Positions 1 through 8,178 of a stretch of 64,000 nt of DNA are shown piece after piece (the first letter of the stretch is position 1; the number at the start of each line of letters is the position of its first letter). Source of the DNA: Streptomyces sp. Root1304. Lineage in GTDB: Bacteria > Actinomycetota > Actinomycetes > Streptomycetales > Streptomycetaceae. A program made the position numbers and the translations under genes. The stretch lies in NCBI RefSeq assembly GCF_001426405.1, contig NZ_LMEP01000001.1, positions 187,241-251,240 on the forward strand, written 5' to 3'. Under the pieces are notes generated by a model, which had not been told where the DNA came from, did not search any database, and saw only the letters and a list, made by a program, of their open reading frames with translations.

Positions 1-582
1 CTGGCCGCGCGTGTACAGGTGCTCCGAGATGTGCTCGACGTCGACGATCTCCGCGAGCTCCTCGAAGCTCGTCCCGCGGTCCGCGTGCTCCAGGAGCAGC
101 GAGCGGACCGCGTCCGCGATCTCCTGCCGGCCGCCGTACCCCACCGCCACGTTCACGAGTATCCCCGTGTTGGCGTGGGTGGCCTGCTCGGCCTCCTTCA
201 GGACGGACTGGGTCCGCGCGGGCAGCAGGTCCATCGTGCCGACGTGGTTCACCCGCCAGCGGCCGTCGGCGGCGAGCGAGCGGACGGCGTTCTCGATGAT
301 GCCGAGCAGCGGGACGAGCTGCTCCTCGGGCCGGTTCAGGTTGTCGGTGGAGAGCATCCAGAGCGTGACGACCTCGACGTCGGTCTCGGCGCACCAGCCG
401 AGCAGCTCCTGGATCTTGTCCGCGCCGGCCTTGTGTCCCTGCTCGGGGGTCCCGCCGGACGCCTTGGCCCAGCGGCGGTTCCCGTCGAGGATGACCCCGA
501 TGTGCTTGGGCACCTGGGCATGGTCGAGGCGGCCTTCCACCCGGCGTGCGTAGAGCCCGTACACCAGGTCGCGCAGGTTCAC
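1..582 (-). CDS. uppS: Undecaprenyl diphosphate synthase (isoprenyl transferase), C-terminus cut off by the window edge
   Basis: Cis-prenyltransferase that condenses isopentenyl diphosphate onto farnesyl diphosphate to make the C55 carrier lipid used for peptidoglycan and glycan export. Seen: GTG start, N-terminus MNLRDLVYGLYARRVEG, then the family signature HIGVILDGNRRWAKA with the catalytic Asp and the pyrophosphate-binding Arg residues, followed by HKAGADKI and a VTLWMLSTDNLNRP segment. 194 codons are visible; family members are usually about 250-260 residues, so the RTSGE-type substrate motif and the end lie outside. The gene diverges from an aldo-keto reductase 128 bp away. Family assignment is firm; product chain length is inferred. 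Confidence 0.93.
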   Translation of the reverse strand, partial: MNLRDLVYGLYARRVEGRLDHAQVPKHIGVILDGNRRWAKASGGTPEQGHKAGADKIQELLGWCAETDVEVVTLWMLSTDNLNRPEEQLVPLLGIIENAVRSLAADGRWRVNHVGTMDLLPARTQSVLKEAEQATHANTGILVNVAVGYGGRQEIADAVRSLLLEHADRGTSFEELAEIVDVEHISEHLYTRGQ

Positions 583-710
583 CGTTCTTTACCCCTCCGT
601 GCAGCGGCGGGTCCGCCAGGCATCGGCGGTCCGCAGGCCGCCACACTACTGCGCACGGGCGACAGGCTCCCAGCCCGGGACTGTCACAAGTCCGTGATAA
701 GCAGAGATAC

Positions 711-1748
711 GTGACTGATTCCCCCCTGTACCGCGCCGCCGCGGACCGCTACGACGCCATGGAGTACCGCCGCTCGGGCCGCAGCGGCCTCAAGCTTCCC
801 GCGATCTCCCTCGGCCTCTGGCACAACTTCGGCGACGACCGCGCGCTCGACACCCAGCGCGCGATCCTCCGCCGCGCCTTCGACCTCGGCGTCACCCACT
901 TCGACCTGGCGAACAACTACGGGCCGCCGCCCGGCTCCGCCGAGCTGAACTTCGGCAAGCTCTTCGCCCAGGACTTCGCGCCCTACCGCGACGAGCTGAT
1001 CATCTCCACCAAGGCCGGCTACGAGATGCACCCCGGCCCGTACGGCGAGTGGGGCTCCCGCAAGTACCTGCTGTCCTCGCTCGACGCCTCCCTGAAGCGG
1101 ATGGGCCTCGACCACGTCGACATCTTCTACTCGCACCGCTTCGACCCGGAGACCCCGCTGGAGGAGACGATGGGGGCCCTGGCCTCCGCCGTCCAGCAGG
1201 GCAAGGCGCTCTACGTCGGCGTCTCCTCGTACACCAGCGAGCAGACCGCCGAGGCCGCCCGCCTCCTCCGCGAGATGGGCGTCCCCGCCCTGATCCACCA
1301 GCCCTCGTACTCCATGATCAACCGGTGGACCGAGGAGGACGGCCTCCTCGACACCCTGGAGGCGGCCGGCATGGGCTGCATCTCCTTCGTGCCGCTGGCG
1401 CAGGGGCTGCTCACCAACAAGTACCTGAAGGGCATCCCGGAGGGTTCGCGGGCCACCCAGGGCAAGTCCCTGGACCCGAACCTGCTCTCCGACGAGGTGC
1501 TGCGGCGCCTGCGCGGCCTCGCGGACATCGCGGAGCGGCGCGGGCAGTCCCTCGCCCAGCTGGCGCTCTCGTGGGTGCTGCGCGACGCGCGGATGACCTC
1601 GGCGCTGATCGGCGCGTCCAGCGTCGCGCAGCTGGAGGAGAACGTGGCCGCGCTGGCGGGTGCGCCGCTGACCGACGACGAGCTGGTGGAGATCGACTCG
1701 TTCGCGGTGGACACCCGGGGCGCGAACATCTGGGCGGGCCGGGGCTGA
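711..1748 (+). CDS. Aldo-keto reductase, YghZ/GprA type
   Basis: NADPH-dependent cytosolic aldehyde reductase related to E. coli YghZ (L-glyceraldehyde 3-phosphate reductase). Seen: 345 residues, matching the family length, with the aldo-keto reductase tetrad readable as Asp65 and Tyr70 (DLANNYG), Lys101 (STKAGYE) and His142 (FYSHR), and a C-terminal cofactor region around LIGASS. I chose the GTG at 711 because it restores the roughly 16-residue leader before MEYRRSGRSG that E. coli YghZ also has; the ATG at 759 is the alternative. No strong Shine-Dalgarno is visible. Detoxification of reactive aldehydes is the usual inferred role. Confidence 0.88.
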   Translation: MTDSPLYRAAADRYDAMEYRRSGRSGLKLPAISLGLWHNFGDDRALDTQRAILRRAFDLGVTHFDLANNYGPPPGSAELNFGKLFAQDFAPYRDELIISTKAGYEMHPGPYGEWGSRKYLLSSLDASLKRMGLDHVDIFYSHRFDPETPLEETMGALASAVQQGKALYVGVSSYTSEQTAEAARLLREMGVPALIHQPSYSMINRWTEEDGLLDTLEAAGMGCISFVPLAQGLLTNKYLKGIPEGSRATQGKSLDPNLLSDEVLRRLRGLADIAERRGQSLAQLALSWVLRDARMTSALIGASSVAQLEENVAALAGAPLTDDELVEIDSFAVDTRGANIWAGRG

Positions 1749-1790
1749 GGCCTCTCCGGGGCCCTGGCCGACCCGTTCGGAGTCGGCGGG

Positions 1791-1883
1791 GCGGCTCCCC
1801 CGAGTGGCCGGGGGACGGCTCCCCCGAGCGGCCGGGGACGCTGCCCTGAGTGGCCGGAGGTGACTCCCCGGAGTCGCCGGGGA
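1791..1883. repeat. Four imperfect tandem copies of a ~23-bp GC-rich unit
   Basis: Within the 392-bp gene-free stretch 1749-2140, four consecutive units share the pattern GGCTCCCCCGAGTGGCCGGG with substitutions. The second copy has CGAGCGG and the fourth has GGAGTCG. They sit between two convergent genes. No function is evident. Apart from these copies and the hairpin at 1893-1926 I see nothing else in this interval. Confidence 0.7.
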
Positions 1884-1892
1884 AGGAAAAAC

Positions 1893-1926
1893 GGGCCGGT
1901 CCGTGGGGGGGGATACGGACCGGCCC
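1893..1926 (-). terminator. Rho-independent-like terminator facing the DUF2079 gene
   Basis: Perfect 12-bp stem GGGCCGGTCCGT / ACGGACCGGCCC with a 10-nt loop. Read on the minus strand the stem is followed by a GTTTTTCC tract, so it most likely ends transcripts of the minus-strand membrane-protein gene that stops at 2141. Confidence 0.7.
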
Positions 1927-2140
1927 GAGGGGGGGTTTCCACCATAACCCTTCGATAGTCGTGTTGCGCGCCACGTACGCCGAACGATGCCCGTGGAATG
2001 CGCCGGATCCCGGGCGGGACAAGGGCTGTCGGCCCTCGTGGCGGGTTTGCGCCCCGGCGTGGCGGCGGAGTTCCGTCCCTCCCACGAGGGACCGGAGGGG
2101 CGGGGCGCCCCGTTGACGGGCGGGAGCGGCGGGTACGGCG

Positions 2141-3643
2141 TCAGGGGCGGGCCGTACGCCGGAGCAGGGTGACGCCGTCACGCCGGGCGACGACCTCGTA
2201 GCCGTACGTCCGCTCGGCCTCGGCGAGCTCGGCCTCCTGCCGGGCGAGCGGGTAGGGCCAGTGCCCCGAGGGGTACGGCCACGCCTCGGGCGCCCGTGTG
2301 TCGTGGACGATCCACTCGGCCGTCGGGGCCGGGATGCGCGCCGGGCTGTACCCGTACAGATCGCCGCCGACCGGGAAGGTCGGGAAGAGGACGACCGTGC
2401 AGCGGGCGGTGAGCTGCGGGGCGAGCCGGTTGGAGGCGGCGACGGTGGCGCCGTCGGGGATGCGGGCGAGCAGCGCGCGGGCCGCCTCGACGTGCGGGGT
2501 GGTGCGCCAGGTCGCCCGCTGCACGATCTGGGCCAGCGGGAACGACGGGATCAGGACCACGGTCACGGCGAGGACGGTGGCGAGCACGCCCCGCAGCTCC
2601 CGCCGGTCGGGGGCCCGGCGGCCGAGGACATCGACGAGGCCGGCGAAGACCACCGGCATGAGGATCGCGCTGTAGTGGAAGGACGTGCCCCAGTGGAAGC
2701 CGTTCTCGGAGAGCAGTCGCCAGCCCAGGGTGGGGACGGCGAGCAGCGCGAGCGGTGAGCGGAGCGCGAGCAGGGCCGAGGGGGCGAAGACCAGGATCAG
2801 GGTGACCGCCTTGGCCTCGGGGCGGAGCACGTCGAGCGGGGTGTGGGCGAGGGTGGCGAGCAGCGAGCCGTGGACGTCCGCGAGGTTCCCGCCGTGGGCG
2901 TAGCCGCCACCCGGGTTGGCGGCGGGCAGCAGGACCTTGATCTCCAGGAGCGAGCCGAGGACTCCGGCGGCGGCGGTGGCGAGACCGAGTTTCCGGGGCC
3001 CCTTGAGGGCGGTGTACACGCCGACGGCGGCGAGGGTGAAGCCCAGGTCCTCCTTGACGAGCAGCAGCGGCGCGGCCCGGGCGACGGCCTGCCGCCAGCG
3101 CTGCCGGGCGAGCGCCTCCAGGGAGAAGGAGAGCAGCGGGACGGCGAGCGCCACCTCGTGGAAGTCGAAGGCGGCGGCGGAGGCGATGCCCCAGCTCAGT
3201 CCGTATCCGGCGGCGACGGTGTGGGCGGCGGCCGGGCCGAGGACCTGGCCCGCCCGGCGGGCGAGCGGGACGACGGAGAGCGCGAGCAGCGCGGACTGGG
3301 CGAGCAGCAGGCAGAGCGGGGAGGGCCAGAGCCGGTAGAAGGGGGCGAGGAGGGCGAGGAGGGGGTGGAAGTGGTCGCCGAGCAGGTTGAAGCCCTCGCC
3401 GCGCAGGGGGACCACGGGGGCGCGGAGTTCGGCGTAGGCGCGGACGGCCTGCTCGAAGATGCCGAGGTCGTAGCCGGTGGTGCGCAGGAGTTGGTGGCGG
3501 CGTACGGCGACGGTCGCGTAGAGGACGCAGAGGGCGGCGGCCCAGGCCCAGGGAACGAGGGCGGGGCGGCGGTACCAGGGGGCGGGCGGCGCGGGCGTGG
3601 GGGCCGGTGCCGCCACGGGCAGTTCGGTATCAATTGTCCGCAT
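2141..3643 (-). CDS. DUF2079 polytopic membrane protein
   Basis: Integral membrane protein of 500 residues. Seen: Pro/Ala-rich N-terminus, a first membrane span at about residues 30-48, then the conserved block TTGYDLGIFEQAV and a GDHFHPLLALLAPFY segment that I recognise as DUF2079, many further hydrophobic spans, and an extramembrane C-terminal domain. The architecture resembles GT-C transferases with an acidic residue in the first loop (here Asp in GYDLGIFEQ). Substrate unknown. ATG at 3643 follows a short AT-rich spacer. Downstream is a stem-loop with a minus-strand U tract. Confidence 0.8.
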   Translation of the reverse strand: MRTIDTELPVAAPAPTPAPPAPWYRRPALVPWAWAAALCVLYATVAVRRHQLLRTTGYDLGIFEQAVRAYAELRAPVVPLRGEGFNLLGDHFHPLLALLAPFYRLWPSPLCLLLAQSALLALSVVPLARRAGQVLGPAAAHTVAAGYGLSWGIASAAAFDFHEVALAVPLLSFSLEALARQRWRQAVARAAPLLLVKEDLGFTLAAVGVYTALKGPRKLGLATAAAGVLGSLLEIKVLLPAANPGGGYAHGGNLADVHGSLLATLAHTPLDVLRPEAKAVTLILVFAPSALLALRSPLALLAVPTLGWRLLSENGFHWGTSFHYSAILMPVVFAGLVDVLGRRAPDRRELRGVLATVLAVTVVLIPSFPLAQIVQRATWRTTPHVEAARALLARIPDGATVAASNRLAPQLTARCTVVLFPTFPVGGDLYGYSPARIPAPTAEWIVHDTRAPEAWPYPSGHWPYPLARQEAELAEAERTYGYEVVARRDGVTLLRRTARP

Positions 3644-3668
3644 GTGGGGCGATGCTAGAGAGGCCCTC

Positions 3669-4412
3669 TCACGGAAGGGCGGTGAACGCGCCGAGGAGCA
3701 GGCCGAGCAGCCCGCCGCCGAGCATGAACGGCCCGAAGGGGATCACCGAGGAGCGTCCGGCCCGGCCCAGCACGACGAGGCCGAGCCCGTACACCGCGCC
3801 GAGCAGGAAGCCCGCGAAGGCCCCGGCGAAGAGGACGCCCCAGCCGTACCAGCCGAGGGCCGCGCCGAGCGGCACCGCCAGCTTCACGTCACCGAAGCCG
3901 AGGCCGCTCGGGTTGACCAGGAAAAGCAACAGGTAGGCGCCGCCCAGGACGAGGGCGCCGAGCAGGGCGTGGGGCCAGGAACCGGCGTCGTACGGAAGGA
4001 GTTCGGCGCCGCCGAGGAGCAGCGGGACGGCGGCGGCGAGCGGCAGGGTGAGCCCGTCGGGAAGCCGGTGCACGCGCGCGTCGACGGAGGCCAGGAGGAC
4101 GGCGAACGGCGCACCGAGCAGCCAGACCAGCAGCTCCGGCCGGGGTCCGCCGGTGGCGGCGGCGAGCGCGGCGCAGGCCAGGGCGGTGAGCAGGGGCGCG
4201 GTGAGCGGGGCGGCGGTCGTCGCGCAGTCGCGCCGGCCGGGTCCGCCGAGCCAGCCGCGCGCGGGCCCGGCGAGCGGGTGCCCGGCGGGGCAGTGGTCCC
4301 GCCACGGCTCCTCGGGAGCGACGGCAAGCCGGTACGCGGCACGCGGCACGAGCAGCCCGACGGCGGCCCCCCACAGGGCGGCGACGGCGATCACGGCGAC
4401 GGCGAGGTCCAC
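3669..4412 (-). CDS. Type IV prepilin peptidase (A24 family), probable processing enzyme for the Tad pilins
   Basis: Membrane aspartyl protease that removes the leader of type IV/Flp prepilins. Seen: 247 residues, about seven hydrophobic spans, the first catalytic Asp in SVDARVHRLPDGL and the second in the GFGDVKLA motif (GxGD). An N-terminal loop carries two Cys (CPAGHP and RRDC), reminiscent of the zinc-binding loop of PilD-type enzymes, although the methylase region looks short. GTG start. It lies 5 kb from the Tad genes and on the same strand. This is the only prepilin peptidase in the window, so matching it to that locus is a reasonable inference. Confidence 0.88.
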   Translation of the reverse strand: MDLAVAVIAVAALWGAAVGLLVPRAAYRLAVAPEEPWRDHCPAGHPLAGPARGWLGGPGRRDCATTAAPLTAPLLTALACAALAAATGGPRPELLVWLLGAPFAVLLASVDARVHRLPDGLTLPLAAAVPLLLGGAELLPYDAGSWPHALLGALVLGGAYLLLFLVNPSGLGFGDVKLAVPLGAALGWYGWGVLFAGAFAGFLLGAVYGLGLVVLGRAGRSSVIPFGPFMLGGGLLGLLLGAFTALP

Positions 4413-4453
4413 GGACCCGACCCTAGAGTCGGCGGACCGCTACGGTCTGGCGC

Positions 4454-4828
4454 ATGGGGAAATGGAAGGACGGGACGGGGAGGCTGACCGTGTCCGGCGG
4501 GGCCGGGGTCCCGCTGGAGGTGGCGGCCGGATACCGGGCGCGGCGGCGGGGGCTGCTCGGGAGGGACGGGATCGCGGGGGCGCTGCTCATCGTCCGGACG
4601 AACAGCGTGCACACCTTCGGCATGCGGTTCCCGATCGACGTGGCCTACCTGGACCGCTCGTTCGAGGTCCTGTCCGTCGTCACGATGCGGCCGGGGCGGC
4701 TCGGCATGATCCGGCCGCGCGGCCGGCACGTCCTGGAGGCGGAGTCCGGTGCGATGGCGGGGTGGGGGCTGAAACCGGGGGTACGCGTGCGCGTGGACCT
4801 CACGGAGGGCCCGACCCGAGCAGGGTGA
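4454..4828 (+). CDS. DUF192 family protein
   Basis: Small 124-residue protein of the DUF192 family, whose members adopt a beta-rich fold and are of uncertain function. Seen: the family segments RRRGLLGRDG, the NSVHTFGMRFPIDVAYLD block, RPGRLGMIRPRGRHVLEA and a C-terminal GLKPGVRVRVDL. No clear signal peptide. Its 3' end overlaps the 3' end of the convergent GT-C gene by 29 bp. The divergent neighbour is the prepilin peptidase; DUF192 proteins frequently sit beside Tad or secretion genes in actinomycetes, but no functional link is proven. Confidence 0.85.
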   Translation: MGKWKDGTGRLTVSGGAGVPLEVAAGYRARRRGLLGRDGIAGALLIVRTNSVHTFGMRFPIDVAYLDRSFEVLSVVTMRPGRLGMIRPRGRHVLEAESGAMAGWGLKPGVRVRVDLTEGPTRAG

Positions 4829-5918
4829 ACGCCCCGTACACGGCCGACGCGAGGGCGAGCCCGCCGAGGACCGGGACCGCGGTCCGGGTCCGCAGCCGCG
4901 CGAGGGCCACGGCCGGCGGCAGCAGCAGTCCGAACGCGGGCATCATCAGACGCGGCCGGGACCCGAAGTACGCGGCGCCGACGAGCGAGACGAACACGAC
5001 GCCGATCGTGTACACGAGCACCGGCAGCGGCTGCCGCTGCCGTACGCACAGCACGACCAGCCAGCCGAGCAGTGCGAGCGCCGCGCAGAGTCCGAGGGCG
5101 GCCGGCCACGGCAGGCCCGCGATGAACAGGGCGAGGGCGACGCCGCCGTCGATGGAGTTGCCCCAGGCGGCCTGGACGTCGAAGTAGGCGGTCACGGAGC
5201 CCTGGCGGACGCCGACGTACACGATGTAGGCGAGCCAGCCGAGCGGGGCGATCAGAACGCCGGCGAGGGTCCGCAGCGGCAGCCGCCGGTCCCGTACGAG
5301 TGCGACGAGGGCCGTGATCCCGAGGGCGGCGATCAGGGCGACGGCGGTCGGCCGGGTGAGCCCGGCGGCGGCGCAGAGGACACCGGCGAGGATCCAGCGA
5401 CCGCGCAGCACCGCGTACAGGGACCAGGCGGCGAGCGCGGTGAAGAGGGTCTCCGTGTACGCCATCGACTGCACGAACGCGGTCGGGTACACCCCCCACA
5501 GCACGGCGAGCAGGACCCCGGCGCGGGGCCCGAAGGCGTGCTCGCCGCACTTGGCGATCCCCCAGGCGGCGGCGAGCCCGGCGGTCCAGGAGATCAGCAG
5601 TCCGGCGGTGGCCGCGTCCAGGGGCAGGACGGTGGAGACCGCGCGCTCCAAGGCCGGGAAGAGGGGGAAGAAGGCCAGGTCGGAGTGGAGGTCGCCGTTG
5701 GGCAGGGTGACCTCGTACCCGTAACCGTGCTCGGCGATGCGCACGTACCAGACGGAGTCCCAGCGGCCGTTGAGCCGGTGCAGCCCGTCCTTGCCGGTCG
5801 CGGCGGCGGTGATCGCGAGGACGACGAGGCCGATGAGCCGGGTGGCGGCGTACCCGCCGAGGGCGAGGACGGTGGGGCTGCGGAGACGGCTGGGAGGGCT
5901 GGGAGGGGACGCGGGCAT
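4800..5918 (-). CDS. GT-C fold mannosyltransferase-like membrane protein (PIG-V-like)
   Basis: Polytopic membrane protein of 372 residues with about eight or nine hydrophobic spans. Seen: a first span at residues 17-37, followed by the loop RWDSVWYVRIAEHGYGYE, whose WDS/Y pattern is typical of bacterial PIG-V-like mannosyltransferases, then FFPLFPALER and the conserved YTETLFTALAAWSLYA segment. Probable lipid-linked sugar transferase acting at the outer face of the membrane; acceptor unknown. Its 3' end overlaps the DUF192 gene by 29 bp. Confidence 0.75.
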   Translation of the reverse strand: MPASPPSPPSRLRSPTVLALGGYAATRLIGLVVLAITAAATGKDGLHRLNGRWDSVWYVRIAEHGYGYEVTLPNGDLHSDLAFFPLFPALERAVSTVLPLDAATAGLLISWTAGLAAAWGIAKCGEHAFGPRAGVLLAVLWGVYPTAFVQSMAYTETLFTALAAWSLYAVLRGRWILAGVLCAAAGLTRPTAVALIAALGITALVALVRDRRLPLRTLAGVLIAPLGWLAYIVYVGVRQGSVTAYFDVQAAWGNSIDGGVALALFIAGLPWPAALGLCAALALLGWLVVLCVRQRQPLPVLVYTIGVVFVSLVGAAYFGSRPRLMMPAFGLLLPPAVALARLRTRTAVPVLGGLALASAVYGAFTLLGSGPP

Positions 5919-6021
5919 GGAGCGATTATCCCGGGCGGCGGTGGGGACGGACGGGGCGGGCCTCTCGCTCGCCGCCCGCTTCCTGCTTCCGCTTCCTGCC
6001 TCCTGCCTCTGCCCCTGCCTC

Positions 6022-6055
6022 CTGCTCCCTGCTCCCTGCTCCCTGCTCCCTGCTT
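6022..6055. repeat. Heptanucleotide tandem repeat (GCTCCCT)n
   Basis: Four to five consecutive copies of CTGCTCC/GCTCCCT at the end of a pyrimidine-rich tract beginning near 5975. It lies between the start of the GT-C gene and the stop of the small unknown gene. A simple-sequence tract of this kind can change length by slippage. No regulatory function is demonstrable. Confidence 0.75.
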
Positions 6056-6428
6056 ATCCCAGGGGTCGTATGCGGTCGAACCTGGCAGCCATGACGGGCC
6101 CGAGCTGGTGGACGATGGCGTGCCCGGGCTCCTGCGGGGCGGGCAGGTCGCCCAGGAACGAGGTGACGATGACCTCGTCGATGCCCAGGACCCCGCGGCA
6201 GCTCTGCTCCTCCAGGAAGGCGAGCGTGCGGCGCCAGTCGGCGGTGCCGCGGGCCTCTCCGAGGAACGAGCGGACCGTGTCCTGGACGACGTCCCAGAAG
6301 AACACGTGCGGCTGGACGCCGCCCTGATGGAAGACGTGCTTCTCGTACGCGCCCCGGAACTCGGGGATCCGGGTGACGAGGTCACTGACCAGCTGCACAC
6401 TCGGGGCCACGCCCGGCGTCGTCGTCAT
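6054..6428 (-). CDS. Conserved hypothetical protein, 124 residues
   Basis: Soluble, mildly acidic protein that starts MTTTPGVAPSVQLVSDLV and contains the segments FFWDVVQDTVRSFL and LPAPQEPGHAIVHQLGPVM. No signal peptide or membrane span. I do not recognise the family with certainty; it resembles the DUF7674 type of small actinobacterial proteins. I use the ATG at 6428, which begins the recognisable protein; further upstream the frame is open but has poor coding character. Its stop abuts the GCTCCCT repeat tract. Confidence 0.65.
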   Translation of the reverse strand: MTTTPGVAPSVQLVSDLVTRIPEFRGAYEKHVFHQGGVQPHVFFWDVVQDTVRSFLGEARGTADWRRTLAFLEEQSCRGVLGIDEVIVTSFLGDLPAPQEPGHAIVHQLGPVMAARFDRIRPLG

Positions 6429-6549
6429 CCGACCAGGATGCTCCCGCCGGGCGGGGCGACCGGCCGCTTTTGCGGTTTCCTGACGACACCTTTCGCCGGG
6501 TTTTCCACAGGGGGTGCGAAGTGTCGCTCTTCCGTGGATCGTTGGGCGT

Positions 6550-7476
6550 ATGTACGAGTTGGCGATCCTCGCCAGGGGCGGGGTCCTCCTGACGGTCTGG
6601 GCGGTCGCGGCGGGCTGGTCCCCGGGCCGCCTGTCCGGCCGGCTGCGCCGGGACGGCTGGCAGCGGATCTGCCGGGGCGCGTGGGCGGCCCCGGGGAAGG
6701 AGACGGACTGGCGGGTGCGGGCGACGGCGCTGCAGTTGCTGCGCCCGGAACTGGTGTGCAGCCACGGGACGGCGGCGCGGCTGCACCGCATCGAGCGGCT
6801 GGGGGTGGAGGGGGCCGACCTCCTGGACTTCACGGTCCCGGCACCGGCGAGGTCGGTGCGCGGGGAACGGATACGGGTGCGGGCGACGACGTTCCTCACG
6901 GCCGGGGACCGGTCGATGCGGCGGGGGCTGCGGACGACGACACCGGCGCGGACGGTCGGCGACCTGATACGGGAGGCCGGCAGCCGGGAGGAGGCGGTGG
7001 TGGTCGCGGACTCGGCGCTGGCCCGGCGGGCGGTGGAGGGGGTGCGGCGCGGGGCGCTCGTCGGGTACGAGGACCTCGCGGCGGAACTCGCGGCGCCCCG
7101 GCGGGGTGCGGCCCGCGCGCGGTCGTGGCTGCGGCTGGCGGAGGGGGCGTCGGGCTCGCCCGCGGAGACGGTGGCCAGGCTCAGGATGGGGGACGCGGGG
7201 CTGCACCCGGAGGCGCAGCCGACGCTGCGCACGGCGGAGGGACGGGGGCTGCGCCCGGACTTCCTGTTCCGGGCGCAGGGGCTGGCGGTGGAGATCGAGG
7301 GGTACACGTTCCACGGCACGCGCCGGGCCCACGAACGGGACGTGGCGCGCTTCAACGCGCTCCAGTCCTGCCCGGAGATCCACCGCGTGCTGCGCTTCAC
7401 GGCGGAGGAGGTGTTCCGCCACCCGGACCGCATGACCCACACGATCCGGGCGACGCTGGCGCTGCGGGGGTGCTAG
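6550..7476 (+). CDS. AbiEi-like winged-helix / DUF559-like endonuclease-fold protein
   Basis: Protein of 308 residues from ATG 6550 (an in-frame GTG at 6514 would add 12). N-terminal part (LSGRLRRDGWQRICRGAWAAPG) looks like the winged-helix region of AbiEi-type proteins. The C-terminal part (LRPDFLFRAQGLAVEIEGY) carries a D...ExE pattern of the Vsr/DUF559 PD-(D/E)XK fold. Actinobacteria carry many solitary copies; they are often named type IV toxin-antitoxin antitoxin-like, but no AbiEii toxin is adjacent here. The stop codon is inside the left arm of the long inverted repeat at 7473-7555. Nuclease activity is unproven. Confidence 0.72.
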   Translation: MYELAILARGGVLLTVWAVAAGWSPGRLSGRLRRDGWQRICRGAWAAPGKETDWRVRATALQLLRPELVCSHGTAARLHRIERLGVEGADLLDFTVPAPARSVRGERIRVRATTFLTAGDRSMRRGLRTTTPARTVGDLIREAGSREEAVVVADSALARRAVEGVRRGALVGYEDLAAELAAPRRGAARARSWLRLAEGASGSPAETVARLRMGDAGLHPEAQPTLRTAEGRGLRPDFLFRAQGLAVEIEGYTFHGTRRAHERDVARFNALQSCPEIHRVLRFTAEEVFRHPDRMTHTIRATLALRGC

Positions 7477-7555
7477 GGCCTGTCGTCACACTCCCGTCGT
7501 CGCCCGAAGGACGGCCGCGTCGTGGGGCAGACGGGAGTGTGACGACAGACCCTAG
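7473..7555. terminator. Long inverted repeat enclosing both stop codons; bidirectional terminator or MITE-like element
   Basis: Two 26-nt arms (7473-7498 and 7530-7555) pair with one mismatch. Each arm begins or ends with CTAG, and the two TAG stop codons of the convergent genes lie within these ends. The loop is 31 nt. Length and symmetry exceed a normal terminator, and the CTAG termini are what a small non-autonomous element with a target preference would leave. Terminator function is the safe reading; mobility is inference. Confidence 0.75.
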
Positions 7556-8169
7556 GGGGCGGAGGTTCGGGGGAAGGAGATCTCGACGCGGCGGTTCTTC
7601 TTCCGGCCTTCCTCCGTGCCGTTGTCGGCGATGGGGTAGTCCTCGCTGTACCCGCGGATGTCGAAGGTCGTGCCCGGGTCGAGGGCGCGCGCGAGGACCT
7701 GCTGCACGGCGACGGCACGCTCCTTCGAGAGCTTCAGCCCGTGCTCGTAGGTCCCCAGGTTGTCGGTGAAACCGAAGACCCGGACGCGCCCGGAGCCCAT
7801 CTTCCCGATCTCGGCGGCGATGGCGGCGATACGGGCGTGGGCGGCGGGGCTCAGCTTGGCGCTGTTCTTGGGGAACAGGACTTCGGCCTGCAGCGCGAAG
7901 GTCACGTCGACGTTGGTGTCCTGGCGGCGTTCCTGGCCGCCCTCCTCTTCGACGATCTGCTTGATGTCGAGGACTTTGGCGGGGGCGAGGGTGGCACCGT
8001 CGGGAAGCATCAGCCCCGGGGCGTCGGCGTCGATGACGGGCGGGGGCGAGGCGGTACCGGCGGGCCCGGGGGCGTCGTCGGCGTACGCGAGGGGCGGCCC
8101 GGAGAGCGACCCGAGGGCCACACAGACGAGCAGAACGGAGGCGAGGCGGCGGTGTGTCGTCGTCGTCAT
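7552..8169 (-). CDS. Secreted OmpA-like domain protein
   Basis: 205-residue exported protein with signal peptide (residues 1-30, ending PPLAYA-DD) and a C-terminal OmpA/MotB-like peptidoglycan-binding domain. Seen: VLFPKNSAKLSPAA, VRVFGFTDNLGTYEHGLKLSKERA and RGYSEDYPIADNGTEEGRKKNRRVEI, which match the family's FxxxS, GxTD, LSxxRA and N..NRRV landmarks. In an organism without an outer membrane it should bind cell-wall peptide. It lies downstream of the Tad genes on the same strand, so a role in anchoring the pilus apparatus is plausible but unproven. Confidence 0.88.
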   Translation of the reverse strand: MTTTTHRRLASVLLVCVALGSLSGPPLAYADDAPGPAGTASPPPVIDADAPGLMLPDGATLAPAKVLDIKQIVEEEGGQERRQDTNVDVTFALQAEVLFPKNSAKLSPAAHARIAAIAAEIGKMGSGRVRVFGFTDNLGTYEHGLKLSKERAVAVQQVLARALDPGTTFDIRGYSEDYPIADNGTEEGRKKNRRVEISFPRTSAP

Positions 8170-8178
8170 GGGGTCGCC

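Noticed and set aside
2261..3658. Long plus-strand reading frames opposite the DUF2079 gene
   Set aside because: High-GC antisense shadows: low-complexity Gly/Glu/Arg products without motifs, while the minus strand encodes a coherent membrane protein.
7473..7555. Complete insertion sequence
   Set aside because: Only 83 bp with no transposase; reported as a terminator or possible MITE instead.
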